64,000 nucleotides of DNA from Rhodococcus sp. B7740 (GTDB lineage: Bacteria > Actinomycetota > Actinomycetes > Mycobacteriales > Mycobacteriaceae): the NCBI RefSeq assembly GCF_000954115.1, contig NZ_CP010797.1, positions 3,038,001 to 3,102,000 of the forward strand, in the 5' to 3' direction. The position numbers and the translations under genes were made by a program. Shown here one piece after another: positions 24,463-31,897 of this stretch (position 1 is its first letter; each line of letters starts with the position of its first letter). The notes beneath the pieces are model-generated. The model saw only the letters and a list, made by a program, of their open reading frames with translations, ran no database searches and was not told where the DNA came from.

Positions 24463-25311
24463 TCAACGCAACCATGCGTCCAAGGCCTGTTGGACGAATG
24501 CTGGAGCTTCGAGCGGACTCAGATGCCCCACACCCGGGAGGGTGATCACAGGCGATCGACCCGGCACCAACTGTCGCAATCGATATGCCTGTTCGACGGG
24601 AATCCAGGGGTCCTGCTGGCCCCATCCGATGGAGGTGTCGCAGCGGACTCGGGGAAGCGCGTCGACGATCGGTCGCGTGTCCTCGGGCCGCAGTTCGGCG
24701 ATCTGTCGGTAGAAGGCAGGCTGTCCCTCGTCGGATATCCAGGGTTCGGTCAACATCGCGACGATGTTCGGTTCCAGCCGATGATGCGCTGCTCCGGCAA
24801 TGTATTCGGAGACCAACGCAGTGTGCAGGGACGCCGGCAACGCAGCGAAGCCCTCACTGTTGTCCGCCACGAGCCTGAAGAATGCGGACCCCCACGGGTC
24901 CAGTGTCACCACGTCCCACAAGAACAAACTGCCGTAGTCGCATCCGTGTATCAGGTGGGCTCCCAGAGCGACAGCACCGCCGATATCATGCGCGACGACG
25001 AAGGGCCGCTCCAACTTCCAGTGCTCGAGCAACATCGCGAGCCGCGACATCTGCGTGGCCAGGTCGGTACGCACCCGAGGTCCCTGCGCGGAGCGGCCGT
25101 ATCCGGGCATGTCCCACAGGTAGACCCGATGACCGACGCCGAGGTGACGACCGGCCTGCGCCCAGACCTGCGCCGACCAGGGAGTTCCATGGCAGAGCAC
25201 GACGTCAGTGGATGGTGCGTCCACCTCGGGGGTCAGCTCGTAGGTTGCGACCCGATCGCCGCCCACGGACACGAAGATGGGCTCCGGTAGATCGAATCTG
25301 TCGGTCGTCAT
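24463..25311 (-). CDS. Alpha/beta hydrolase with aspartate nucleophile
   Basis: A 282-residue hydrolase with the oxyanion motif LCHGTPWS, nucleophile elbow VVAHDIGGAVAL and catalytic His in LPGVGHLSPLE. An Asp nucleophile is typical of haloalkane dehalogenases and epoxide hydrolases; the halide-binding Trp that normally follows the Asp in dehalogenases is Ile, which favours an epoxide hydrolase or another activity. It is divergent from a MerR regulator and has a MerR-type promoter with a 19-bp spacer. The -10 ends eight bases before the ATG, so the mRNA is probably leaderless. Confidence 0.8.
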   Translation of the reverse strand: MTTDRFDLPEPIFVSVGGDRVATYELTPEVDAPSTDVVLCHGTPWSAQVWAQAGRHLGVGHRVYLWDMPGYGRSAQGPRVRTDLATQMSRLAMLLEHWKLERPFVVAHDIGGAVALGAHLIHGCDYGSLFLWDVVTLDPWGSAFFRLVADNSEGFAALPASLHTALVSEYIAGAAHHRLEPNIVAMLTEPWISDEGQPAFYRQIAELRPEDTRPIVDALPRVRCDTSIGWGQQDPWIPVEQAYRLRQLVPGRSPVITLPGVGHLSPLEAPAFVQQALDAWLR

Positions 25312-25318
25312 GGCGATG

Positions 25319-25349
25319 ACCTTAAAACTTCAGGTCGACCTGAAGTCAA
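25319..25349 (-). promoter_or_regulatory. MerR-type promoter/operator for hydrolase operon
   Basis: The perfect 20-nt palindrome ACTTCAGGTCGACCTGAAGT (25327-25346) lies inside a minus-strand promoter: -35 TTGACT (25344-25349) and -10 TAAGGT (25319-25324) with a 19-bp spacer, the over-long spacing typical of MerR-activated promoters. The divergent gene at 25367 encodes the MerR protein. Confidence 0.8.
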
Positions 25350-25366
25350 CGTGAGAATATCGGTGG

Positions 25367-25777
25367 GTGAAGATCGGAGAAGTTGCGCGGCAGATCGACG
25401 TTCCCACCCATGTCCTGAGGCATTGGGACGACGTCGGAGTCGTTGTGCCCGAACGCCTACCGTCGGGCCACCGCGACTACAGCGAGGAACATGTACGACG
25501 ACTGCAGGTGTTGCGAGCCTGTCAAGGCGTAGGCATCAGCTTGGCCGACATTCGCCTGATACTTCACCGAGGCGAGCCCGAACGAACATCGGTCATCGAA
25601 GAACATCTGACGCGAATACGACGGCAACAAGCCCAACTCGACCATGCCGAGCGCTTTCTCGCGCACGTCGTCTCGTGCACGCATGGTCTGCTCACCCGAT
25701 GCGCGCAGTGCAGCGAGTACTCCACTACGCAGCTTCGGTCACCACTGGACGCCGGCGCGCCGATCGATTCCGAGTAG
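25367..25777 (+). CDS. MerR-family regulator of the divergent hydrolase
   Basis: A 136-residue regulator with an N-terminal MerR HTH (KIGEVARQIDVPTHVLRHWDDVGVVVPERLPSGHRDY) and a dimerisation helix to about residue 105. The C-terminal part has four Cys/His residues (SCTHGLLTRCAQC), which could bind metal or sense redox state. It is divergent from the alpha/beta hydrolase across a perfect palindromic operator, so it is almost certainly the local regulator. The start is a GTG at 25367, 18 bases after the operator's -35 box. Confidence 0.82.
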   Translation: MKIGEVARQIDVPTHVLRHWDDVGVVVPERLPSGHRDYSEEHVRRLQVLRACQGVGISLADIRLILHRGEPERTSVIEEHLTRIRRQQAQLDHAERFLAHVVSCTHGLLTRCAQCSEYSTTQLRSPLDAGAPIDSE

Positions 25778-25843
25778 TCGGTACACGACACGGTGACGGA
25801 GGCCGAGGTATCCGCGCGCAGAGGACCTTCGGCAGAACCTCTC

Positions 25844-26674
25844 TCAGGCGCGGACGAGTGCAGCGAGTTCACGAAGGTACGCGCCCGGCGTAATTCCTGC
25901 GACGCCTCGGAAGTCGTTGATCAGATGGGCTTGATCGACATATCCGAGATCCGCGGCAATGTGGGCAGCGTCGGCATCGGGAAGCGAGAGTCGCTGCAAC
26001 ACTTCCTGTAGTCGAACCCGCCGGGCGACTGCTTTGGGGCCCATCCCGAGTGTCGATCGCAGTGCCCTCTGCACGGCACGTTCACTGACCCCGAGCCTTC
26101 CTGCCACGGATTGCCCGGATTCCCTGCCGGCCCCCTGCGCCAATGCGTCGACCGCGGCGTTCGCGAGTCGGTGTTCGGGAGTGGGTGGTCGATTCGCCAC
26201 CATCTCGGTGATCACCGAATCTGCCCGTCGAGCATGGTCGGCAGCCGAATCCTGCGCGGATACGGCGTCGAGCATGCCGAAGAGGAGGTCATCGAGTTCT
26301 CTGGTGATCGGTTGCGCTGCGGGAAGTCTCGTGGGATCGAGGTTGGACACCACAGCCAGGCCGGCTGGACGCAGTCTGACGCCGAACACGAAGCCTCGAC
26401 CTTCGATCGTCCGGGACCACGCCCTGCGCTGAACATTTGTGAGCATGAACGGCGCAGGCACTGCACCGGTCTCCACACTGACCGTGACTGCCGGAAACTC
26501 GAGGACTCGCTGCTCGATGGTTTCGTCCGCGGACAATTCCCATCGCACACTCCAGTACGCGTCGACTACATCTCGAACCTCTGCAGCCGGATCGTGCCAG
26601 GTTGCGTCGAAGCGACGAAGAAGCGAGGGAGCCATGACGCCGGATCGTTCGTGAACGTCGATGGGCTTCGACAC
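25844..26674 (-). CDS. AraC-family regulator
   Basis: A 276-residue regulator with an N-terminal beta-barrel sensor region (SADETIEQRVLEFPAVTVSVETG) of the DUF6597 type and a C-terminal AraC HTH pair (QSVAGRLGVSERAVQRALRSTLGMGPKAVARRVRLQ and AAHIAADLGYVDQAHLINDFRGVAGITPGAYL). It is divergent from the DUF1761 gene. Start choice is uncertain: GTG 26674 has AAAGGCGGG at good distance; ATG 26692 would add six residues. Ligand unknown. Confidence 0.8.
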   Translation of the reverse strand: MSKPIDVHERSGVMAPSLLRRFDATWHDPAAEVRDVVDAYWSVRWELSADETIEQRVLEFPAVTVSVETGAVPAPFMLTNVQRRAWSRTIEGRGFVFGVRLRPAGLAVVSNLDPTRLPAAQPITRELDDLLFGMLDAVSAQDSAADHARRADSVITEMVANRPPTPEHRLANAAVDALAQGAGRESGQSVAGRLGVSERAVQRALRSTLGMGPKAVARRVRLQEVLQRLSLPDADAAHIAADLGYVDQAHLINDFRGVAGITPGAYLRELAALVRA

Positions 26675-26803
26675 GGCCCGCCTTTCTTCCATGTCGCAAT
26701 TCTGCAATACAACCGGCCTTCAGTCTCGAGACGATCACGTCATGACCACCAGATCTTGGACCGTCGTCGACCGGGCGACTCAACCGGGCCGAAGGACAGT
26801 GTC

Positions 26804-27199
26804 GTGAACTGGCTGTATGTAGCCGTGGCGGCGGTTGTGTACTACGCCCTCGGCGCGCTCTGGTTCGGTCCCCTGTTCGGGCGTGCGTGGGATCGTTCGA
26901 TCGGGCATGATCGGGCGCAGACGGGCGGCCGATTCCCGTTGTCCTACTACGTGGTTCCGCTCTGCTGCTCGGTGGCGACGACCATCGTGATCTCTCTCGT
27001 TCTCGACGCCATCGACGCGGACGCCGTGACATCGGGCGTACTCGTCGGCCTCGGTGTCGGATTGGCCTCCGCTGCAGCATCATTGACCAACGCGCTGACG
27101 CCCCACACTCCGCAACCATTCGTCTTCGGAGCTGTCACCGCAAGCTATCACCTCACGGGAGCAACAGTAGCGGGCGCGATCCTCGGAGTCGTTCCGTGA
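26804..27199 (+). CDS. DUF1761 membrane protein
   Basis: A 131-residue protein with four predicted transmembrane helices: WLYVAVAAVVYYALGALWFG, VVPLCCSVATTIVISLVLDA, VTSGVLVGLGVGLASAAASL and YHLTGATVAGAILGVVP. The opening (A..VYYALGALWFGPLFGRAW) is the DUF1761 signature. Function unknown. The GTG start at 26804 follows GAAGGAC. Its TGA overlaps a potential GTG start for the following phosphotransferase. Confidence 0.8.
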   Translation: MNWLYVAVAAVVYYALGALWFGPLFGRAWDRSIGHDRAQTGGRFPLSYYVVPLCCSVATTIVISLVLDAIDADAVTSGVLVGLGVGLASAAASLTNALTPHTPQPFVFGAVTASYHLTGATVAGAILGVVP

Positions 27200-27285
27200 C
27201 GTTCGGTCAGTGCAGTACCGAATCGTCGCTGTCCCGTCAGGCAAACAACCTTGCACATGCTCGAGTCGTCTGGTGCAGTGACGTC

Positions 27286-28245
27286 GTGACCGAATCCGGA
27301 CCACCCTCGACAGTGCGTCCGTCCACTCGTGCATGGGTGAGTCGACACCTGAACACCGGTGAACGCATCACCGAGTCCGAAATGCTATCCGGCGGTATCA
27401 CCGCGGAGATGCGGAAGCTGACCGTCTGGACCACCGATGGATTCAGTCGGAACCTCGTGTTGCGCACCTATACAGAACCAGCCAGTGTGCAGCACGCACA
27501 GGACTCGTTGGAGCGGGAAAGCGCAGCTTTGACAGCGCTTTCGAGGTCAGCCGTACCGGTCCCCGAACTGATGGCATTCGATTCCACAGCCACTCATTGC
27601 GAGTATCCCTCGCTACTGATGACTCATCTGCCGGGTTCGACGGTTCTCTCCGACGCGGGCGTGGACGATAGAGTCCCCCTCCTCGCTCGGCAACTCGTCG
27701 AGATTCATGCAGTGGATTCCAGTACTCGGCCCCGTGAGTATCAGGCGAGGACGACGGCCGATACCGTCGTGGTCCCTGCACGGGCCGAAGCGGCTGTGTG
27801 GGCCGCCGCGATCGACGTACTTCGCAGGCCTGTACCCACATACGACGGGCGAGTTCTGCATCGCGACTTCCAACCCGGGAATGTTCTGTTCGACGTATCG
27901 CAGAACGCCGCGCCCAGGATCACCGGGGTTGTCGACTGGGCGGGGGCATCATGGGGGCCGACGGATCTCGACGTGGCACATTGTTCGACCAACCTGGCTC
28001 TGCTGCACGGGCCGCAGTGGGGACCACGGTTCGCCCTCGCCTACGAAGAGGCCGGCGGCGCTCTCTCCGAAAGCACTCTGACGCGACAGTATTGGCGCGT
28101 ACGCGATGCACTGGCCTGCTCAGAGGAGGTGCAGTCCTGGGCCGCCCCGTGGCGCGATGCGGGCCGCATCGACTTGACGCCGCGACTTGTGGAGGATCGA
28201 TTGAACGCGTACGTCTCGATGTTGATGGACCAATGTGGTCACTGA
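27286..28245 (+). CDS. APH/ChoK-fold phosphotransferase
   Basis: A 319-residue kinase-like protein. The Brenner motif VLHRDFQPGNVLFD near residue 200 supplies the catalytic Asp and Asn, and ITGVVDWAGASWGPTDLDVA contains the metal-binding Asp. These proteins phosphorylate aminoglycosides, homoserine, choline, acyl-CoA-related or other small substrates; this one cannot be assigned further. The start is set at GTG 27286; a GTG at 27196 overlapping the previous stop would add 30 residues without recognisable domain sequence. Confidence 0.75.
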   Translation: MTESGPPSTVRPSTRAWVSRHLNTGERITESEMLSGGITAEMRKLTVWTTDGFSRNLVLRTYTEPASVQHAQDSLERESAALTALSRSAVPVPELMAFDSTATHCEYPSLLMTHLPGSTVLSDAGVDDRVPLLARQLVEIHAVDSSTRPREYQARTTADTVVVPARAEAAVWAAAIDVLRRPVPTYDGRVLHRDFQPGNVLFDVSQNAAPRITGVVDWAGASWGPTDLDVAHCSTNLALLHGPQWGPRFALAYEEAGGALSESTLTRQYWRVRDALACSEEVQSWAAPWRDAGRIDLTPRLVEDRLNAYVSMLMDQCGH

Positions 28246-28649
28246 GTTTCCAGTACTTCCTTCAGCCTTCTCAGGTCTTCGGCCACCATCCAGAGGTCGC
28301 GCTCAAATTCTTCGTCGCTGAGTTCGATTTGACGCACCGTGAACAAGATTTCCGCGCCATTCGGGTGGCTCAGCACCCGTACGGGATTGTTCACAACGGT
28401 CCCTGCCGGCAGCGTCACGTCATGGTCGAGGACGCCCAGGTCGTTGTGTGGCACGAAACGTACTGTCACCTGTCTCATCGGCGATTCAGCGAGAAGTCTG
28501 TCGCCCTCGATGGTCACGGGACTGTTCGCCAGTCCTGCTGCCCATCTCGGTAGGTTCGCAGGGTTCGCCGCGAACTCGTACACCTCATCGGGTGTACACC
28601 CGATGACCTGACTGACATGCCGACTTGCCACGACGGATTCTCGATTCAT
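28239..28649 (-). CDS. SRPBCC family protein
   Basis: A 136-residue polyketide-cyclase-like protein (START fold): ASRHVSQVIGCTPDEVYEFAANPANLPRWAAGL at the N-terminus and a C-terminal helix (DLWMVAEDLRRLKEVLETQ). It probably binds or buffers a hydrophobic ligand, with no known reaction. It starts within the stop of the upstream AraC gene (ATGA), so the two are one operon. Its 3' end overlaps the convergent phosphotransferase by 7 bp. Confidence 0.78.
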   Translation of the reverse strand: MNRESVVASRHVSQVIGCTPDEVYEFAANPANLPRWAAGLANSPVTIEGDRLLAESPMRQVTVRFVPHNDLGVLDHDVTLPAGTVVNNPVRVLSHPNGAEILFTVRQIELSDEEFERDLWMVAEDLRRLKEVLETQ

Positions 28650-29401
28650 ACCAGCGACCCTACGTATGACGGTCCGCGGCGTTCTTCCAGAAATCGGACG
28701 GGTGTCAGTGTGGTGAGTGCACGCACGTCGTCACACATGTGCGCCTGACTCGCAAATCGCGCGGCATACGAGAGTGACGCCAGATCGGGAACGGTGGCGG
28801 CGACGTCGACGAGCCGACCGACTCGCAGCACTCGGGCGAGCATCTTCGGTCCGTAGCCGACCTCGTCGACGAACTTCCGATGCAACTGCCGGACACCGAT
28901 TCCCAAGCCGTCGGCGAGATCGACGACTTTGATACCCGGCCGCGCCTCGAGTACCCGCACAGCGGCCAGGACCAGCCCGTCCTCGGCAGGCCTCATGGCC
29001 CGAACAGTCAGGTCGGCGAGGAGCTTTCGCCGCGCAGGCATCGCAGCGTTCGCATCGTGATCAGCGAGGGAACGGGCAACCTCCATCAACGACGCTCCCA
29101 AATCTGCGACATGCGGTTGCTGATCGCACAGTTCGCCGATCGGAATCGCACTGACCCGTCGAGCTACGGCAGGAGCGAGACGCACGCCGACCATCTCTAC
29201 CGGAGCAACCGTGACGGCTCGTCGAGCTGCGGTATCCGGGCCCGCCACCTCCAGTCGTCCGTCGGAGAACCAGATCAGATCCACACATCCGTCGGGAACG
29301 ATCAACGGCCGGTCCCCCGCGTGCGATCGACGCTGCCAGGTGCACCGAATCCCCTCGACGGGCGCGGGAAACTCGGTGTACGTCCTCTGCTGCGACAGCA
29401 T
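28646..29401 (-). CDS. AraC-family regulator
   Basis: A 251-residue regulator with an N-terminal sensor (GDRPLIVPDGCVDLIWFSDGRLEVAGPDT, the DUF6597 pattern) and a C-terminal AraC HTH (VVDLADGLGIGVRQLHRKFVDEVGYGPKMLARVLR). ATG 29401 is chosen because upstream in-frame codons run through the TetR operator region (29459-29506) and are unlikely to be translated. It is divergent from a TetR gene, and both may share the control region. Confidence 0.78.
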   Translation of the reverse strand: MLSQQRTYTEFPAPVEGIRCTWQRRSHAGDRPLIVPDGCVDLIWFSDGRLEVAGPDTAARRAVTVAPVEMVGVRLAPAVARRVSAIPIGELCDQQPHVADLGASLMEVARSLADHDANAAMPARRKLLADLTVRAMRPAEDGLVLAAVRVLEARPGIKVVDLADGLGIGVRQLHRKFVDEVGYGPKMLARVLRVGRLVDVAATVPDLASLSYAARFASQAHMCDDVRALTTLTPVRFLEERRGPSYVGSLV

Positions 29402-29458
29402 GAAGACATTCTCCTCGGTCGGGCCCATCGGAACCAGAGCTTCCGTCGAACCGGAATC

Positions 29459-29506
29459 TTGAACATGTTCAAACAATGGTCTACGGTCAATTTTGAACAT
29501 GTTCAG
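29459..29506. promoter_or_regulatory. Twin palindromic operators between AraC and TetR genes
   Basis: TTGAACATGTTCAA (29459-29472) is a perfect 14-nt palindrome, and TTGAACATGTTCAG (29493-29506) repeats it 34 bases later. The second copy ends 15 bases before the TetR ATG. These are strong candidates for autorepressor sites of the TetR protein at 29522. Confidence 0.72.
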
Positions 29507-29521
29507 AAATGAGGTGAATCG

Positions 29522-30193
29522 ATGGCTCGCACGTCCGAGACTCGCGACAAGGTGGTCGAGGTAGCACTACGTCTCTTTCGCGAGGAAGGGTTTCAAGCGA
29601 CCACGATGCGTCGCATCGCCGACGAAGCGGGCGTCTCTCTCGGGAATGCGTACTACTACTTCGCCGGCAAGGACGAGCTGGTCAACGAGTTGTACATCGT
29701 GATTCAGCGCGACCACCGCGAGCGCGCCCTCGACGTTCTCGTCGACGGCGGTTCGCTGTCCGAAAACCTTGCTGCCGTTCTACATTCCGGCTTGGACGTC
29801 ATGGAGCCGTATCACGCCTTCGGTGGCTCCTTCCTGCAGCTGGCGCTGCCCACGAGGTCCAGTTCCAGCCCGTTCTCGCAGGAATCGTCCGACGCGAGGT
29901 CCATGGCCATCGACCTCATGCGCACCACCTTGGAAACGTCGAAGCAGAAGGTTCCGACGTCTCTGAAAGACGTGCTTCCACAGCTGCTCTGGATGATCTA
30001 CATGGGTGTCACCCTTCACTGGGTCACCGATTCCTCGGACAACCAGGCACGCACCCGCACATTGGTCGACGGGCTCGTACCAGTGGTTGCCAAAGCCGTA
30101 CGCCTCGCTCGACTCCCGGTGGCGCGGGGGCTGGTCACCGACGTGGCCGGGCTGTTGAAACGCATGACGTCCCCAGAAGGGCTCGAACAATGA
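29522..30193 (+). CDS. TetR-family regulator
   Basis: A 223-residue regulator: HTH in residues ~25-55 (ATTMRRIADEAGVSLGNAYYYFAGKDELV) followed by a large helical ligand domain with the C-terminal TetR_C type layout (PQLLWMIYMGVTLHWVTD). It overlaps the downstream epimerase gene by four bases, so it regulates and is co-transcribed with that gene. Twin TTGAACATGTTCAA sites upstream are the probable operator. Ligand unknown. Confidence 0.85.
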   Translation: MARTSETRDKVVEVALRLFREEGFQATTMRRIADEAGVSLGNAYYYFAGKDELVNELYIVIQRDHRERALDVLVDGGSLSENLAAVLHSGLDVMEPYHAFGGSFLQLALPTRSSSSPFSQESSDARSMAIDLMRTTLETSKQKVPTSLKDVLPQLLWMIYMGVTLHWVTDSSDNQARTRTLVDGLVPVVAKAVRLARLPVARGLVTDVAGLLKRMTSPEGLEQ

Positions 30194-31122
30194 GTGATTC
30201 ACCGTCGACCGTCGTCCTGTGCGGTGCCTCCGGCTACATCGGCGGCTACTTGCGTCGATACTACGAAGATCATGGCATTCGCGTCAGGACCGTGGGCCGC
30301 GGAACATCCAGCGACGCAACGTGGTCCGACCATCGCAGCCTCGTCGATGTGCTCGACGGTTCCGATCTGGTCGTCAATCTCGCCGGCCGCTCGGTGAGCT
30401 GTCGCTACAACAAGACGAACGCGGACGCGATCATGTCCTCGCGCATCCAGACGACGGATCGACTCGGCCGCGCCCTGGCGGACGTGCCCAACGCACCAGA
30501 TCTGTGGGTCAATGCGAGCACCGGCACCATCTATCGCGATTCGCGCGACAGGCCGATGGACGAACGATCCGGCGACATCGGGTCGGGATTCTCCGTCGAG
30601 GTCGCCCGCGCGTGGGAGCGGGAGCTGTTCGATGCCGATGTGGCCATTCGCAGAGTGGCGCTTCGAATGTCGATAGTGCTGGGTGCAGGCGGCGGGGCGA
30701 TCAATCCGATCATCGACCTGGCCAGGGTGGGGCTCGGCGGCACAATGGGTGACGGCGGCCAGATGTTCAGTTGGGTGCACGTCGCCGATGTGGCGCGCGT
30801 CCTCGATCACCTCTACAACAACACTGGCATCTCCGGCCCGGTCAACGTCGCCACTCCGTTCCCGGTGACCAACGAGGAGCTGATGCGGCAGGTCAGGATC
30901 GCTCTCGGCCGCAGTCACGGTCTACCGACACCGGCATGGCTGCTTCAATTCGGTGCACGGGTGATCCGCACCGAGGCCGAATTGGTCTTGAAGAGTCGTT
31001 GGGTGGATCCACAAGTGTTGACGGGCAGCGGTTTCGAGTTTCGGTATCCGAAGCTGGACAGTGCACTGGCGAACATTGCGTCCGAGACGCCTCGAGGGTT
31101 GCTCCCCGTCGCCCTGGGATGA
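30190..31122 (+). CDS. TIGR01777-family epimerase/SDR-like protein
   Basis: A 310-residue extended-SDR-fold protein of the SulA/YfcH (TIGR01777) family. The Rossmann motif is CGASGYIGGYL, the NLAGRSV segment follows at about residue 65, and FSWVHVADVARVLDHL plus GPVNVATPFPVTNEEL are family signatures. The second half carries a DUF1731-like tail. Reaction and substrate are not established for this family. It is co-transcribed with the TetR gene and ends at a strong hairpin. Confidence 0.82.
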   Translation: MSDSPSTVVLCGASGYIGGYLRRYYEDHGIRVRTVGRGTSSDATWSDHRSLVDVLDGSDLVVNLAGRSVSCRYNKTNADAIMSSRIQTTDRLGRALADVPNAPDLWVNASTGTIYRDSRDRPMDERSGDIGSGFSVEVARAWERELFDADVAIRRVALRMSIVLGAGGGAINPIIDLARVGLGGTMGDGGQMFSWVHVADVARVLDHLYNNTGISGPVNVATPFPVTNEELMRQVRIALGRSHGLPTPAWLLQFGARVIRTEAELVLKSRWVDPQVLTGSGFEFRYPKLDSALANIASETPRGLLPVALG

Positions 31123-31139
31123 CGACGGGGAACCCTCGA
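31092..31139. terminator. Bidirectional terminator between convergent genes
   Basis: CGAGGGTT...CCCCGTCG on the left pairs with CGACGGGG AACCCTCG on the right, interrupted by a 3-nt bulge, with an 11-nt loop. The stem overlaps the end of the epimerase gene (31122) and precedes the SDR stop (31142). Confidence 0.75.
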
Positions 31140-31141
31140 AC

Positions 31142-31897
31142 CTAGACGAGCGACGCCGACAAGCCTCCGTCCAGGATGTAGTGGCTCCCGGTGATCCACG
31201 ACGCCCGGTCGGAGGCGAGGAACAGCGTCACTTCCGCGATGTCCTCGGGAGTGCCCAGTCGTCCCTGCTTGGCGGCGACGAGGTCACCGAACGGGATCTG
31301 GGTTGCGGCTTCGAAGTCCGGGACCAATCGATCGACCATTGCGGTATCGGCGAATCCCGGGCACACGGCGTTCACCCGCACTCCCGATGCGCGCATCTCG
31401 ATGGCGGCGACGCGCGTGAGCTGAATGACCGCAGCTTTTGTCGCGCAGTAGGACCCGAGCAACGCTGTGCCACCGACGCCGGCGAGCGAAGCGATGTTGA
31501 CGATGTTGCCCTTCGACTCGACCAGTGCGCCGATCGCGGCCTTCATCACCAGGAACGTGCCCTTGACGTTGACGGAGTAGATCTTGTCGAAGCTCTCCGT
31601 CGACTGCTGGAGAAGCGGCGACGACACTTCGATTCCCGCATTGTTGACGACTATGTCGAGTCCACCGAGAATCTCCACGGCCTGTGCCACCGCACTCTGC
31701 ACCTGGCTCTCGTCGGATACATCGCAGTTCGCGATTCCGGCGGCCCCGATCTCCTCGGCCGTCTTCGCTGCTGCGCCTTCGTCGATGTCGCTGACGACGA
31801 CGCGTGCACCGCGCTCGATGAACATCTGGGAGATGGCTTTTCCGATGCCGGCTCCGGATCCGGTCACGAATACTCGCTTGCCCTCGAACTCGGTCAT
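31142..31897 (-). CDS. Short-chain dehydrogenase/reductase
   Basis: A 251-residue classical SDR oxidoreductase: cofactor motif TGSGAGIGKAI (preceded by VFV), NNAG near residue 85, catalytic Ser in NIASLAG, Tyr-Lys in YCATKAA, and DGGLS near the C-terminus. An Asp at the end of the second strand (VVVSDIDE) suggests NAD(H). It is the last gene of a three-gene operon with an acyl-CoA synthetase and a saccharopine-dehydrogenase-like protein. A hydroxyacyl-CoA or alcohol substrate is plausible but not shown. Confidence 0.85.
   Translation of the reverse strand: MTEFEGKRVFVTGSGAGIGKAISQMFIERGARVVVSDIDEGAAAKTAEEIGAAGIANCDVSDESQVQSAVAQAVEILGGLDIVVNNAGIEVSSPLLQQSTESFDKIYSVNVKGTFLVMKAAIGALVESKGNIVNIASLAGVGGTALLGSYCATKAAVIQLTRVAAIEMRASGVRVNAVCPGFADTAMVDRLVPDFEAATQIPFGDLVAAKQGRLGTPEDIAEVTLFLASDRASWITGSHYILDGGLSASLV

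Noticed and set aside
29402..29500. N-terminal extension of the AraC protein starting at 29500
   Set aside because: It would place the coding start inside the twin palindromic operator; ATG 29401 is the more natural start.
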